From Streptomyces ferrugineus (lineage in GTDB: Bacteria; Actinomycetota; Actinomycetes; Streptomycetales; Streptomycetaceae), in contig NZ_CP063373.1 of the NCBI RefSeq assembly GCF_015160855.1, forward strand, positions 8,593,001-8,657,000: DNA of 64,000 nt, written 5' to 3'. This document shows, one piece after another, positions 1 through 9,195 of this stretch; the first letter of the stretch is position 1, and every line of letters begins with the position of its first letter. The position numbers were made by a program, and so were the translations under genes. Under the pieces are notes generated by a model, which saw nothing but the letters and a program-made list of their open reading frames with translations, searched no databases and was not told the DNA's origin.

Positions 1-2
1 CC

Positions 3-515
3 GGGGCCGAGGGCACGCAGGAGCTGCTGTGCGCGGAGCTGGAGCGGCTGGGGTGGGTGCGGGAGGTGTCGGCCGGGATGTGGATCGGGGCGCTGGCGCC
101 GATCGCGGACCGCGACGAGGGCGGCGGGGTGGTGCTGGCCCGGGAGGCGGACGAGGCTTGGCTTACGCGGTATCAGCGCAAGGGGGTGAGCGAGGTGGCC
201 CTGAAGGTGCTGTCGAGCGGGCCGTCGGTGTGGTTCGCGACGGTTCCCGGTGCGGCGGGTGAGCCGCCCGCCGCGATCGGGCGGTGTGTCGTGGACGGGC
301 GGTGGGCCGGGTTCGCCGCCGTGGAGGTGGATCCGGCGCTGCGGCGGCAGGGGCTGGCCACCCGGGTGATGGCCGCGCTGGCCCGGCGGGCGCTCGACGA
401 GGGGGCGTCGGCGGCGTGGCTGCAGGTCGAGACGGACAATGTGGGCGCGCGGGAGATGTACGCCGGGATGGGGTTCACCGCGCATCACGCGTACCACCAC
501 TATCGATCTCCGTGA
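3..515 (+). CDS. GNAT-family N-acetyltransferase, C-terminal part (5' end outside window)
   Basis: The reading frame is open from the first bases of the window, so the start lies upstream; 170 residues are visible. The C-terminal half carries a GNAT acetyl-CoA binding motif (VDPALRRQGLATRVM, with the R-R-Q-G-x-A pyrophosphate loop), followed by the usual strand/helix ending LQVETDNVGAREMYAGMGF. This is the diagnostic core of the GCN5 N-acetyltransferase fold. The substrate cannot be told from sequence; the N-terminal portion in view is compatible with a two-domain GNAT. It stops 39 bp before the likely start of the next gene and is on the same strand, so the two may be co-transcribed. Recognition of the family is firm; function beyond acetyl transfer is unknown. 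Confidence 0.85.
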   Translation, partial: GAEGTQELLCAELERLGWVREVSAGMWIGALAPIADRDEGGGVVLAREADEAWLTRYQRKGVSEVALKVLSSGPSVWFATVPGAAGEPPAAIGRCVVDGRWAGFAAVEVDPALRRQGLATRVMAALARRALDEGASAAWLQVETDNVGAREMYAGMGFTAHHAYHHYRSP

Positions 516-554
516 GCAGTGGTACCGATCGCCGTGAAAGGGCACGAGCCAGCT

Positions 555-1406
555 ATGCGTCCCCTGTACCCCCCGACCCCCGAGCGCTCCGCCGAGCTGC
601 GGCGGCGGTTCGCCGAAGAGGCGCGGTCCGAGCGGCCTGATCTGTCCATGCTGTGCCTGCTGGTGGGAGCGGAGGCCGACGGCGCGCTGGACGAGACCGG
701 GATGGATTCCGCGCAGGTGGAGCTGGACGCGCTGGCGGGGCAGCTGCCGTACCGGCCCGGCGGGCCGCGGGCGTGGGCGGTCGCGCTGCGGGAGCTGCTC
801 GGGGAGCGGTACGGGTTCCGGGGCTCCGCCGCGGACTACCAGCGGCTGGAGTCGTCGTTGCTGCATCAGGTGCTGGTGCGGCGCAGGGGGCTGCCGATCC
901 TGTTGTCGGTGGTGTGGATGGAGGTCGCTCGGCGGGCGGGGGCCCCGGTGTACGGGGTCGCGTTGCCGGGGCACTTCGTGGTGGGGTTCGGGCCGGCCGG
1001 GGACCAGGTGCTCGCCGATCCGTTCGACGGGGGGCGGGTGTTGACCGGGAGCGATGCGGAGTTGCTGGTGGCGGGGGCCACCGGGGCGGCGCTGCATCCG
1101 TCGATGCTGACGCCGGCGGACCCGTTGGACGTGGTGCTGCGGATTCTCAACAACGTCCGGGCGTGGGCCGCCGCTCGGCCCGAGCGCACGGATGTGGCCC
1201 TGTGGGCGGTGGAGTTGTCGTTGTCGCTGCCGTCGCATCCGGCTCGGCTGCGGTTCGAGCGGGCGCAGTTGCTCGTGCAGCGGGGGGACTTCCTGCGGGG
1301 GGCGGCCGAGCTGGAGGCGTACGCGGAGGTGGTGGGGGCGGTGGACGAGTCGGCCGCGGACCGGATTCGGCAGCAGGCACAGGGCGCGCGGGCGATGCTC
1401 AACTGA
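555..1406 (+). CDS. SirB1-like protein with transglutaminase-like fold and TPR-like tail
   Basis: 283 residues from the ATG at 555; an in-frame GTG at 519 would add 12 residues, but the family usually begins just before the MRPLYPPTPERSAELRRRF-like segment. The centre (about residues 95-160) shows the SirB1 / transglutaminase-like signature, with LLHQVLVRRRGLPILLSVVWMEVARRAG followed by GVALPGHFVVGF, where the histidine of PGHFVVG is the conserved one. The C-terminal third is helical and reads like TPR repeats (RFERAQLLVQRGDFLRGAAELEAY). Proteins of this family are widespread and of unproven biochemical role. A GNAT gene lies immediately upstream on the same strand and a convergent response regulator gene ends 10 bp downstream. 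Confidence 0.8.
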   Translation: MRPLYPPTPERSAELRRRFAEEARSERPDLSMLCLLVGAEADGALDETGMDSAQVELDALAGQLPYRPGGPRAWAVALRELLGERYGFRGSAADYQRLESSLLHQVLVRRRGLPILLSVVWMEVARRAGAPVYGVALPGHFVVGFGPAGDQVLADPFDGGRVLTGSDAELLVAGATGAALHPSMLTPADPLDVVLRILNNVRAWAAARPERTDVALWAVELSLSLPSHPARLRFERAQLLVQRGDFLRGAAELEAYAEVVGAVDESAADRIRQQAQGARAMLN

Positions 1407-1415
1407 CGGTTGTCG

Positions 1416-2030
1416 TCACAGCCAGCCCTTCTCCCGCGCGATCCGCACCGCCTCCGCCCGGTTCCGTACCGCCAGCTTCTGGATCGCCGTCGACAGGTAG
1501 TTGCGGACCGTGCCCTGGGACAGGTGCAGGGCCGCCGCCAGCTCGGCGTTGGTCGAGCCGTCCTCCGCCGCCCGCAGGACCTCTCGCTCGCGGTCCGTCA
1601 GCGGGTTGGCGCCCTCCGCCAGCGCCGCTGCCGCCAGGGTCGGGTCGATGACCCGCTCCCCCGCCAGCACCTTGCGCACCGCCTCGGCCAGTTGGGCCGC
1701 CGGGGCGTCCTTGACCAGGAAGGCGTCGGCGCCGGACTCCATCGCGCTGCGCAGATAGCCGGGTCGGCCGAAGGTGGTGAGGACGACCAGCTTGACGTGC
1801 GGGAGCTCCCGGCGGACCCGGGCCGCCGCCTCGATGCCCGTCATGCCCGGCATCTCGATGTCCAGCAGGGCCACGTCGACGCCGTGCTCACGGGCCGCCG
1901 CCGTCACCTCGTCGCCGCGCGCGACCTGGGCGACGACCTCGATGTCGTCCTCCAGGCCCAGCAGGGCGGCCAGGGCCTCGCGGACCATCGACTGGTCCTC
2001 GGCGAGGAGGACCTTGATCGTGCGGCTCAT
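1416..2030 (-). CDS. NarL/LuxR-type response regulator
   Basis: 204 residues. The receiver domain occupies about residues 5-120, with the acidic pair E11/D12 (LLAEDQ), phosphoacceptor D57 in ALLDIEMPG and the conserved lysine in FLVKDAP. A LuxR-type helix-turn-helix fills the C-terminus (LTDREREVLRAAEDG, then LHLSQGTVRNYLSTAI). The ATG overlaps the stop codon of the histidine kinase gene as ATGA, so the pair is translationally coupled. It is the last of four overlapping genes (ABC ATPase, ABC-2 permease, kinase, regulator). By analogy with DesK/DesR and similar membrane-stress systems it probably controls the transporter encoded in its own operon; that is inference from context. Confidence 0.93.
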   Translation of the reverse strand: MSRTIKVLLAEDQSMVREALAALLGLEDDIEVVAQVARGDEVTAAAREHGVDVALLDIEMPGMTGIEAAARVRRELPHVKLVVLTTFGRPGYLRSAMESGADAFLVKDAPAAQLAEAVRKVLAGERVIDPTLAAAALAEGANPLTDREREVLRAAEDGSTNAELAAALHLSQGTVRNYLSTAIQKLAVRNRAEAVRIAREKGWL

Positions 2031-3226
2031 GAGCCGGATCCTACGGGTCGGTCACCGGGCACGGGGACCCGGGCCACCAGCCGGAAGCCGCGTCTGACCC
2101 GGCCCGCCTCCAGCGTGCCGCCGGCCTTCTCCAGGCGCTCGGTGAGGCCGGTGAGGCCGTTGCCGGGGCCCGCGCCGGAGCCGCCCGAGCCGTTGTCCTC
2201 GACGGTGAGCTCCAGCAGCGGCCCGTCCAGGGTCTGGCGGCGCAGCAGCTCGACCGTGCAGGCGTTCGCGCCGCTGTGCCGTACGACGTTGGTGATCGCC
2301 TCGCGCAGCGCCCAGGCCAGGGCCGCCTCGCCGTCCTCGGGTACGCCGGTGAGGTCGGGGTCAGCCGGGACCTCGGCGGTGACCGAGGCGGCGGTCAGGG
2401 CCACCTGGGCGCCCGCGAGTTCGGCGGCGAGCCGGGGGCGCCGGTAGCCGGTGACCGCCTCCCGGACGTCCACCAGGGCCTGGCGGCTGACCTGTTCGAT
2501 GTCGGCGACCTGCTGGGCCGCCTTGTCGGGGTGGCCGGGGAGCATACGGCCGGCCAGCTCGCTCTTCAGCGTGATCAGCGACAGTGAGTGCCCCAGCAGG
2601 TCGTGCAGATCGCGGGCGAGGCGCAACCGCTCCTCGTTGGCGGCCAGTTGGGCGACGGTGGCGCGCGCCTTGCGCAGCTCGACGGTGGTGGCCACGAGCT
2701 GCCGGATGCCGGTCATGGAGTAGCCGACCAGGGGCACCACCAGGAACAGGCCCCAGGCCGCCTCCAGGTCGTGGGCGTGCCAGCCCGCCAGCATCATGGC
2801 GGCGGTGGTCAGCGGGATCGTCCAGTAGGCGACCCGCAGCGGGAAGGTCACTCCGCACATGACGGAGACGTACACGAACAGGCCGAGCCAGGAGCTGCCG
2901 AAGCCGAGGGCCAGGGCGACCGCGAGGATCCACTGCACGGCGACCGCGGCGGCGACGGTCCCGCCGCGGAAGGGCCGGCCCATCGTGCGGAAGACGACGG
3001 CCAGGTAGATCCCGACGAAGGACACCAGGCCCGCCCAGCCGGCCGCCGTCGCCCCGGTCGTGTGCTCCCCGGAGGCCAGATCGTCCACCGGGGAGGCGAG
3101 GAAGACCAGCCACGGCAGGACCCACACCAGCTTGCGCACCGCCTCGCCCCGACTGCGGGGCGGCCGGCCGATCCGCACCAGCCGGTCCGCCCGGGCTTCC
3201 TCGTCGGGCCGCGGGGCCTGCGTCAT
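2027..3226 (-). CDS. DesK/NarX-type sensor histidine kinase (HisKA_3)
   Basis: 399 residues from the ATG at 3226. A GTG at 3235, which overlaps the permease stop as GTGA, is an alternative start; the AAGG about 10 nt upstream of the ATG made me prefer the ATG. Residues 30-175 contain about five to six hydrophobic membrane segments. The phosphoacceptor region is LARDLHDLLGHSLSLITLKSE with H208, typical of HisKA_3 kinases, followed by a HATPase_c domain with the N-box REAITNVVRHSGA and a glycine-rich DNGSGG lid. No extracytoplasmic sensor domain is visible, so the signal is probably perceived within the membrane. It partners with the response regulator that overlaps its stop codon. Confidence 0.92.
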   Translation of the reverse strand: MTQAPRPDEEARADRLVRIGRPPRSRGEAVRKLVWVLPWLVFLASPVDDLASGEHTTGATAAGWAGLVSFVGIYLAVVFRTMGRPFRGGTVAAAVAVQWILAVALALGFGSSWLGLFVYVSVMCGVTFPLRVAYWTIPLTTAAMMLAGWHAHDLEAAWGLFLVVPLVGYSMTGIRQLVATTVELRKARATVAQLAANEERLRLARDLHDLLGHSLSLITLKSELAGRMLPGHPDKAAQQVADIEQVSRQALVDVREAVTGYRRPRLAAELAGAQVALTAASVTAEVPADPDLTGVPEDGEAALAWALREAITNVVRHSGANACTVELLRRQTLDGPLLELTVEDNGSGGSGAGPGNGLTGLTERLEKAGGTLEAGRVRRGFRLVARVPVPGDRPVGSGS

Positions 3227-3231
3227 CGTGC

Positions 3232-3972
3232 TCACGCCTTCAGCGTGTCCTTCCGGTACAGCCAGGCCGCGCCGCCGGTGAACAGGGCGAAGAAGACGAC
3301 GAGTACGGCGACGTCCTGGGCATGGGGGGCCTGGCTCTGCTCGATCGCCTGTCCCAGGGCAGCGTACGCGTGCGTGGGCACCCACCTGGCGATGTCCTGG
3401 AGCCACGTCGGGAAGCTCGTCGTCGGCATCCACAGGCCGCCCAGGATGGACAGCCCGAAGTAGGTGATCATCGTGATCGGCCGGACCGCGTCCCCGTTCG
3501 CGAGATAGCCGATCGCGACACCGAGCGCGGCGAAGACCAGACTCCCGGCCCAGATCGCGCCGGTCAGCGCGAGCCACTGCCAGGCGGCCAGGCGTACGTC
3601 CTTCACGATCGCCGCGACGACGAACACGACGGCGATCGACGGCAGGCTCACCACGGCCGAGCCGGCCGTCTTCGCGAGCACGTACCCGCGCCCGGGCAGC
3701 GCCGTCAGCCGCAGCTGCCGTACCCAGCCGCCCTCGCGCTCCTTGGCGATGCGCTCGCTGTTGCCCATCAGGACGGCGGTCAGGGCGCCGAAGGAGGCCA
3801 TCGAGACCATCATGTAGGCCGGGAGGGTCAGCCCCGTCCCGTCGACCTTCGCGGTGCCGTCGGCGCCGCCCGCGATGAGCAGGAACAGCAGCGAGGGGTA
3901 GAGCACCGAGAAGAAGAGGAACTTGCGGTTGCGCAGGGCGCGGGTGATCTCGAGCTTGATCAGGCTGTTCAC
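3232..3972 (-). CDS. ABC-2 type transporter permease
   Basis: 246 residues with six hydrophobic segments and the ABC-2 family layout: an N-terminal cytoplasmic amphipathic start (MNSLIKLEITRALRNRKFL) and a conserved loop with REGGWVRQLRLTALPG, which resembles the coupling region of DrrB/YadH-like permeases. It forms the membrane channel for the ATPase encoded just upstream; the two genes overlap by ATGA. Such pairs export lipids, drugs or antimicrobial peptides; the substrate cannot be read from sequence. The association with a DesK-type two-component system suggests a cell-envelope stress or antibiotic-resistance exporter. Confidence 0.9.
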   Translation of the reverse strand: MNSLIKLEITRALRNRKFLFFSVLYPSLLFLLIAGGADGTAKVDGTGLTLPAYMMVSMASFGALTAVLMGNSERIAKEREGGWVRQLRLTALPGRGYVLAKTAGSAVVSLPSIAVVFVVAAIVKDVRLAAWQWLALTGAIWAGSLVFAALGVAIGYLANGDAVRPITMITYFGLSILGGLWMPTTSFPTWLQDIARWVPTHAYAALGQAIEQSQAPHAQDVAVLVVFFALFTGGAAWLYRKDTLKA

Positions 3973-4877
3973 GGGGTACGGGCCTCCTCGGCCTCGGTGA
4001 TGGCGACGAACGCCTGCTCCAGGCCGAGCCCGGCGACCTCCAGGTTGCGGGGGTGGAGGCCGAGGCCGTAGAGGGCGTGGACGGTGGCGTCGGCGTCGGA
4101 GGACTGGATGCGGACGGTCCGTCCCGAGATGTGCAGGCCGCTCAGGGAGGGCAGGCCGCGCAGGGTCGGCTCGTCGATCCGGTCGTCGTACAGATCGAAG
4201 GAGATCCTCCGGACCCCCGCCTTCGCCTTGATCTCGGCCGCCGTGCCGTCGGCCAGCAGCCGGCCCCGGTGCAGGACGAGCACACGGTCGGCGATGGCGT
4301 CGGCCTCCTCCAGGTAGTGCGTGGCGAACAGGACGGTGCGGCCCTGGTCGGCCTGTTCGCGCATGGTGGCCCAGAAGGCCTGGCGGGTGCTGACGTCCAT
4401 GCCGGTGGTCGGCTCGTCCAGGACGATCAGATCGCTGTCGCCGGCGGTGGCGAGGGCGAATCGGACGCGCTGGGCCTGACCGCCGGAGAGCTTGTCGACC
4501 TTGCGGTCGGCGAGCTGGGAGATGCCGGCGCGGGCGAGGACGTCGGTGACCGCGTAGGGCCTCGGGTGCAGATCGCGGGCGAGCCGGACCAGTTCGGCGA
4601 CGGTGACCTCGTCCATCAGGCCGCCGCTCTGCAGCATGGCGCCGACCCGTCCGGCGACGATGGCCTCGCGCGGGTCGGTGCCGAGGATCGCGACCTTGCC
4701 GCCGTCGGGCCGCTTGAGGCCGAGCAGCAGATCGAGCGTGGTGGACTTGCCCGCCCCGTTCGGGCCCAGCAGGGCCACGGTCTCCCCCGGGTGCAGCGCG
4801 AGCGTCAGCCCGTCGACGGCCCGCACGCTCCCGTAGTTCTTGCTCACTTGGTCGAAGTCGACCACTGTCGCTGTCAT
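3969..4877 (-). CDS. ABC transporter ATP-binding protein (DrrA/CcmA-like)
   Basis: 302 residues from the ATG at 4877 (MTATVVDFDQVSKNYG); longer in-frame starts would add non-conserved sequence. All ABC ATPase motifs are present: Walker A GPNGAGKST, Q-loop MLQSGG, signature LSGGQAQR, Walker B LIVLDEPTTG and the H-loop FATHYLEEAD. The C-terminal extension of about 80 residues after the nucleotide-binding domain is typical of DrrA-type exporters. It is the first gene of the four-gene operon and presumably powers the ABC-2 permease that overlaps its end. The promoter should lie in the 110 bp between this start and the terminator hairpin of the neighbouring minus-strand gene; I could not pick out a convincing promoter. 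Confidence 0.92.
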   Translation of the reverse strand: MTATVVDFDQVSKNYGSVRAVDGLTLALHPGETVALLGPNGAGKSTTLDLLLGLKRPDGGKVAILGTDPREAIVAGRVGAMLQSGGLMDEVTVAELVRLARDLHPRPYAVTDVLARAGISQLADRKVDKLSGGQAQRVRFALATAGDSDLIVLDEPTTGMDVSTRQAFWATMREQADQGRTVLFATHYLEEADAIADRVLVLHRGRLLADGTAAEIKAKAGVRRISFDLYDDRIDEPTLRGLPSLSGLHISGRTVRIQSSDADATVHALYGLGLHPRNLEVAGLGLEQAFVAITEAEEARTP

Positions 4878-4987
4878 GCGTTCCAGGGTGACCGCGCGGG
4901 CCGGGGTCCCGGCAGTGTCGGTGATCCTGATCGCCGGATGACAGATGTCATGGCCGACCGCCCGTCGGACGGGCCTCAGACAGGGCC

Positions 4988-5020
4988 GAGGGGGCACCCG
5001 GTCCCGCCGGGTGCCCCCTC
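4988..5020 (-). terminator. Hairpin terminator after the Gly/Pro-rich peptidoglycan-binding gene
   Basis: A perfect 13-bp stem (4988-5000 pairing with 5008-5020) with a 7-nt loop lies about 20 bp beyond the stop codon at 5041. It is GC-rich and lacks a clear T-run, as is common for Streptomyces terminators. Minus-strand use is inferred from position. Confidence 0.75.
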
Positions 5021-5040
5021 TCGTCGTGCCTGACGAACCG

Positions 5041-7542
5041 CTAGCTCGGGTTGGTGTCGATGACCGCCGTGCGGTTGGTCCTGCTCTTCAGGGCCTCACG
5101 CAGGGCGACGTAGACGTCCTGCGGTGTGACGGCCGTCTTCTTGCCGTTGGCGCGGGTGATGAGCACGCCGTCGAAGGCGCCGCCGTAGAGCTCCTTCAGC
5201 GCGGCCAGGTCGGGGGCGTCGATGAGCTTGCCGTTGACCGCCTTGACCTTGAGGAACTTCCACAGGGACTTCTCGGGGCTCATGGGGACGGGGCTCACCC
5301 CGTCCGCCTGAACCGTCACGGGGGCCGACATCGCCGGCTGGGCGAACTCCTTCATGAACCGGTCGACCTCGGCGTTCGAGACCGTCGGCTGCTGAGTCGT
5401 GGTCGGCACGGTCACCGGGTCGGTCGCGCCGGTCTCCACCTGGGTGCGGTACGCCTCCTCGACCGCCTCGGTGGACTTGGCGACGTCGATGCCCTTGCCC
5501 GCCTTGCCGTAGACGGCGACGGCCTTGCCGGACTCGAACTTGATCGTGCCGTCGGTCACCGAGCCGGAGCCGCCGGAGGCGTCCTCCAGGGCGGCGTGCA
5601 GCTTCTCCTCGTCGGTGGGCATGACCGGGTCGACGACCCGCTCCTGGCCGAACAGCGAGCCGATGACCGAGATCGGGTTGTAGTCGCTGGTCGCGGCCGT
5701 GCTGACGGTCTGCTGCATGTCGAACTGGAGCCCCGCCTTGTCCGGCTCCAGCGACACGGTGCTGCCGCCCACCGACAGCTTCAGCGGCTTGGTGACCCGC
5801 TCGTCGAAGGCGTCGTTGAGCTTCTGGACGGCGTCGTCGCGGGTGCCGCCGCCGATGTCGACGCCGAGCACGGTGGTGCCCTTGGGCACGTCGGTGTGGT
5901 TCATCAGCAGGCCGGCGCCGTAGAGGCCGCCCGCGAGGACGATCACGCCGCCGCCGACCAGCGCCAGCTTGTTGCGGCCCTTCTTCTTGGGCGCGCGGGA
6001 GGACGAGGCGTTCGACGTGGACGCCTCGGGCAGGTTCGGGGGCGTGTGCGGACCGGACGTCTCGCTGCCGCCCGGCCCGAAGGGGCCGCTCTGGGCACCG
6101 GCGGGCACCACCGGGATGCCGCTGGTGACGGTGTGGCCGGAGACGTTGTCGGCGACGCCGCCGTAGTTCGGGTTGCCGGGCTCGGGGGCCGGCTTCTGCG
6201 GCGTGAGGATCGCGGTGTCGTCGCTCATGCCACCGCCGGGGCCGTGGCCCGGGGTCTGGAACGCGGAGCCGGGGCCGCCGGGACCGCCGGGACCGCCGGG
6301 GCCCATGGGCCCGTTCGGGCCGTTGCCGGGGGCACCCGGGCCCGCGGGGCCGGTCGGGCCGTTGCCGGGACCGCTCGGCCGGCCGGACTGCGCCGGGCCG
6401 ACGTTGATGCCGGGCACACCGGACCCGCCGGGCGCACCCGGGCCACCGGGGCCGCCCGGCGCACCCGGGCCACCCGGCCCGCGCGCACCGCCGGGGCGGC
6501 CGGGGCCGCCGCCCGCGACCGGCGGCACCGCCGGGCCGTCGCCGGTGACCGGACCGGTCGTCGGGCCGGCGGGACCCTGTGCGCCGCCCCGGCCGCCATG
6601 GCCGTTCGGGCCGTTGAAGTCGCTGGAGCCGCCGAAGTCGCCCGGGGCGCTGAAGTCGGCGGACGGGTCGAATCCGCCCGGGCCGCCCTGGGCGCCGTAG
6701 CCGCCCGGACCCTTCGGGCCGCCCTGGCCGCCCTGGCCGTGCTGGCCGTGCTGGCCGCTCGGGCCGCCGTTCCCGTTCTCCGCGAAGTACGGCAGGTCGT
6801 CGCGGCGCGCCTCGCCGCCGGGGCGTGGGCCGTTGCCGCCGCCCAGCGGGCCGGCCGCCAGTGCCTCGGTGACGTCGAAGGAGCCGGTGCCGCCGCCGTG
6901 CCCCGGGGCCACGGGCCCGCCGGTCGCGCCGGGGAGGCCCGCGCCGTTCGCGCCGCCCGGACGGGAGCCGCCGTCGGGACGGGACGCGCCGGGCACGTTC
7001 ATGGAGCCGACGACCCCGCCGGGCCGCCCGGCGCCGGCGCCCGGACGCGCGCCACCGGGCGCACCCGCGCCGTTGGCACCCGCGCCGGCACCCGAACCGC
7101 CGGGCAGACCGGCCCCGTTGGTGGCACCGCCGCCCTGACCGCCCTTGCCCGCCGAGGACTTGCGCGGGGCGAACCAGTCGCTGGTCTTCTCCCCGGCCTG
7201 CCCTGTGGGCTCGGCCGGGGGCTCGACGCTGCCCGTGGCCGTGGAGGTGACGCCGGACGGCGCCGGGGCCTCGGCCTCCGCGCTCTCGCCGGTGCTCTCC
7301 GCCTCGGCGACGGGCTTGCGCACGACGACCGGCGGAATGGGCCGCGATCCGGGGATGTTGATCCGGATCCGGGTGGTCAGCGTGGTCTCGGTCTTGCGTT
7401 CCTCCGGCTGCGAGCTCGAACGGCCCGCGTCCACACCGCTGTCGGAAGCCATGGGGGTCCCGTACGGCGGCGTGCCCGAGGGGTATGCGGCTCCGCCGCG
7501 CCCGTTGGGCCCGGAGGACGGAGTGTCAGTTTCACGACTCAA
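5041..7542 (-). CDS. Large Gly/Pro-rich membrane protein with extracellular peptidoglycan-binding-like domain
   Basis: 833 residues, probably starting with TTG at 7542 ([11 protein letters not shown]) behind a good GGGAGAA ribosome-binding site. Residues 1-518 are low complexity and predicted disordered: Gly, Pro, Ala, Asn and Ser, with collagen-like GPxGxP runs. A lysine-rich stop (KKKGRNK, about 519) is followed by a single membrane segment (about 526-547). The remaining roughly 285 residues form an outside domain with [20 protein letters not shown], resembling the putative peptidoglycan-binding repeats (PG_binding_4) seen in VanW-type proteins; no VanW domain follows. The topology would be a long cytoplasmic tail plus a wall-facing domain, suggesting a structural link between cytoplasm and wall. 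The role is unproven. It lies downstream of mshB and the DUF6113-like gene on the same strand. Confidence 0.82.
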   Translation of the reverse strand: MSRETDTPSSGPNGRGGAAYPSGTPPYGTPMASDSGVDAGRSSSQPEERKTETTLTTRIRINIPGSRPIPPVVVRKPVAEAESTGESAEAEAPAPSGVTSTATGSVEPPAEPTGQAGEKTSDWFAPRKSSAGKGGQGGGATNGAGLPGGSGAGAGANGAGAPGGARPGAGAGRPGGVVGSMNVPGASRPDGGSRPGGANGAGLPGATGGPVAPGHGGGTGSFDVTEALAAGPLGGGNGPRPGGEARRDDLPYFAENGNGGPSGQHGQHGQGGQGGPKGPGGYGAQGGPGGFDPSADFSAPGDFGGSSDFNGPNGHGGRGGAQGPAGPTTGPVTGDGPAVPPVAGGGPGRPGGARGPGGPGAPGGPGGPGAPGGSGVPGINVGPAQSGRPSGPGNGPTGPAGPGAPGNGPNGPMGPGGPGGPGGPGSAFQTPGHGPGGGMSDDTAILTPQKPAPEPGNPNYGGVADNVSGHTVTSGIPVVPAGAQSGPFGPGGSETSGPHTPPNLPEASTSNASSSRAPKKKGRNKLALVGGGVIVLAGGLYGAGLLMNHTDVPKGTTVLGVDIGGGTRDDAVQKLNDAFDERVTKPLKLSVGGSTVSLEPDKAGLQFDMQQTVSTAATSDYNPISVIGSLFGQERVVDPVMPTDEEKLHAALEDASGGSGSVTDGTIKFESGKAVAVYGKAGKGIDVAKSTEAVEEAYRTQVETGATDPVTVPTTTQQPTVSNAEVDRFMKEFAQPAMSAPVTVQADGVSPVPMSPEKSLWKFLKVKAVNGKLIDAPDLAALKELYGGAFDGVLITRANGKKTAVTPQDVYVALREALKSRTNRTAVIDTNPS

Positions 7543-7702
7543 GGCAGGTTCTCCCGGTTGGCTCCACCGCCCGTTTCGACCTCATTGCTGGGGGCGGCTC
7601 GGCGGCGCGCACCACCATACTGGCCACTTCTGGCCCGTATCCCACGACCGCCTGGGAAACCCACACGGGACTCGCACGAGTGCGGCGTGGAGAAGTGGTA
7701 CG

Positions 7703-8110
7703 TCACTTGCCAAGTCGGACGCCGTCGCCACCCGGTTGCCGCAGTGGCGCGAGGGTGGCACAGATCACAGCAACCGCCATGCCACCGAGCAGGAAGAGAT
7801 AGGAGGCGGCTCCCGTGCCGAAGACGAAGTCGCCCTCCGGACGGCTGGCGGTGAGCAGGACGACGGAGATCATCCAGCCGCCGGCCGGCGCGACGGCTCC
7901 GGCCCGACTGCCCGCCGCCCGTCCGGCGCCCAGCAGCAGCCCGGCCTCGCCGGCGAGCGCGAGCAGCAGCCCGCCCGGGAACCACGCCGGCTGCACCAGC
8001 GCACCGGCCACGCCGACCACCGCGCCGAGCACGAAGAGACCGATGTAGGCGAGGACGCGCAGGGCGGAGGGCCGCTTCAGCTTCAGCGGCTGGGCGAGCA
8101 TCGAGCTCAT
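7703..8110 (-). CDS. DUF6113-like four-helix membrane protein
   Basis: 135 residues from the ATG at 8110, which overlaps the mshB stop codon (ATGA). It contains four hydrophobic segments (around 18-38, 42-62, 78-90 and 100-120) separated by short loops, and a basic C-terminus (GGDGVRLGK). I recognise it as the small membrane protein that follows mshB in Streptomyces, annotated as DUF6113 in current databases as I remember; no function has been assigned. Translational coupling to mshB is clear from the overlap, but that does not prove a role in mycothiol metabolism. Confidence 0.8.
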   Translation of the reverse strand: MSSMLAQPLKLKRPSALRVLAYIGLFVLGAVVGVAGALVQPAWFPGGLLLALAGEAGLLLGAGRAAGSRAGAVAPAGGWMISVVLLTASRPEGDFVFGTGAASYLFLLGGMAVAVICATLAPLRQPGGDGVRLGK

Positions 8111-8970
8111 GACGCCTCCTGGGGGGCGAGACCGGCGAACAGGTCGGACTCCGGTCGCGCGGCCGGCTCCCCGTGCGCCAACTCGTAGTACTCGGTGGTG
8201 AAGAGGGGCTGCGCGAGTTCGTTGGAGAGCGCGAAGTACGGCTCGGCCACGTCGATCTGGGTGGCGTGCGCGCGCATCGCGGCGGCCTTGGCGGCGCCGT
8301 GCGCGGTGCCGTCGATCACGGTGGTGATCCGCTCGTCCTCGACGACGCCCGGCACGTCGGCGACGGTGGCGGCCTTGCCGAAGGGCAGTGCGGGCAGATC
8401 CACCTGGAGCCGGGCGAAGGCCTGCTCGGCGACCGTGCGCGGGACACGGTTCCAGTAGATCTTGGGGATCTCCCACCCGGCGCCGGCGGCCAGCTCGGCC
8501 GCGCGCATGGCGATGCGGTGGGTCTGGATGTGGTCCGGGTGGCCGTATCCGCCGTCGGGGTCGTAGGTGACCAGGACCTGGGGGCGCACCTCCAGGATCA
8601 CCTCGACGAGAGCGCGGGCCGCGTCGTCGACGTCCGCCTGCCACAGGGACGCGGGGTCGTCGTTGTCGGCGATGCCCATCATCCCGGAGTCCTCGTAGCG
8701 GCCCTTGCCGCCGAGGAGACGGAAGTCCTCGACGCCGAGCTCGCGCATCGCGGCGGTGAGCTCGGCCAGCCGGTGTGCGCCGAGGGCGGCGCCGGTCAGG
8801 TGCCGGAGCTGCGGGGGGATGACCTCGCCGTGCTCGCCGAGGGTGCAGGTGACCAGGGTCACCCGGGCGCCCTCGGCCGCGTACTTGGCCATGGTCGCGC
8901 CGTTGTTGATCGACTCGTCGTCCGGATGCGCGTGCACCAGGAGGAGACGCCGAGCGGGCTGTTCCGTCAT
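8107..8970 (-). CDS. mshB: MshB, mycothiol biosynthesis deacetylase
   Basis: 287 residues. It removes the acetyl group from 1-D-myo-inositol 2-acetamido-2-deoxy-alpha-D-glucopyranoside, a step in the synthesis of mycothiol, the thiol redox buffer of Actinobacteria. It belongs to the LmbE/PIG-L zinc deacetylase family: the N-terminal motif HAHPDDES gives zinc ligands H15 and D18, and [11 protein letters not shown] near residue 144 supplies the third histidine. Length and the KIYWNRVPR segment also fit MshB rather than the shorter Mca-like paralogues, although Mca (the mycothiol conjugate amidase) is the main alternative. The ATG at 8970 is preferred; a GTG at 8979 is possible. It is first in a minus-strand unit with the DUF6113-like gene. 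Confidence 0.9.
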   Translation of the reverse strand: MTEQPARRLLLVHAHPDDESINNGATMAKYAAEGARVTLVTCTLGEHGEVIPPQLRHLTGAALGAHRLAELTAAMRELGVEDFRLLGGKGRYEDSGMMGIADNDDPASLWQADVDDAARALVEVILEVRPQVLVTYDPDGGYGHPDHIQTHRIAMRAAELAAGAGWEIPKIYWNRVPRTVAEQAFARLQVDLPALPFGKAATVADVPGVVEDERITTVIDGTAHGAAKAAAMRAHATQIDVAEPYFALSNELAQPLFTTEYYELAHGEPAARPESDLFAGLAPQEAS

Positions 8971-9000
8971 GGCCTCCACCCTACGAGGAGACCAGGAAGC

Positions 9001-9195
9001 TCAGAACTTGATGCTGCCGATCATGCCCGCGATGTTCGTCGTCAGCTCACTGATGGTGGGCGCGACGGTCGAGGACGCCAGGTAGAAGCCGAGCAGCATG
9101 CAGACCACCGCATGACCGGCCTTCAGTCCTGATTTCTTGATCAGCAGGAAGACGACGATCGCCAGCAGCACCACCGCCGAAATCGAGAGTGCCAC
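9001..9195 (-). CDS. Small conserved membrane protein (64 aa)
   Basis: 64 residues starting with GTG at 9195 behind a strong GGAGGTGA ribosome-binding site about 8 nt away, which supports it being real. Two hydrophobic segments (about 3-18 and 27-45) flank a short basic loop (IKKSGLKAG); the C-terminal 20 residues are polar (VAPTISELTTNIAGM). It is upstream of mshB on the same strand, separated by 30 bp, so it may be co-transcribed. No function is known to me. Confidence 0.75.
   Translation of the reverse strand: MALSISAVVLLAIVVFLLIKKSGLKAGHAVVCMLLGFYLASSTVAPTISELTTNIAGMIGSIKF

Noticed and set aside
4945..7854. A 969-residue open frame on the plus strand opposite the Gly/Pro-rich gene
   Set aside because: It is Gly/Ala/Arg/Val low-complexity sequence produced by the GC bias of the opposite gene. 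It has no domain, and the minus-strand frame has a membrane segment and recognisable domain.
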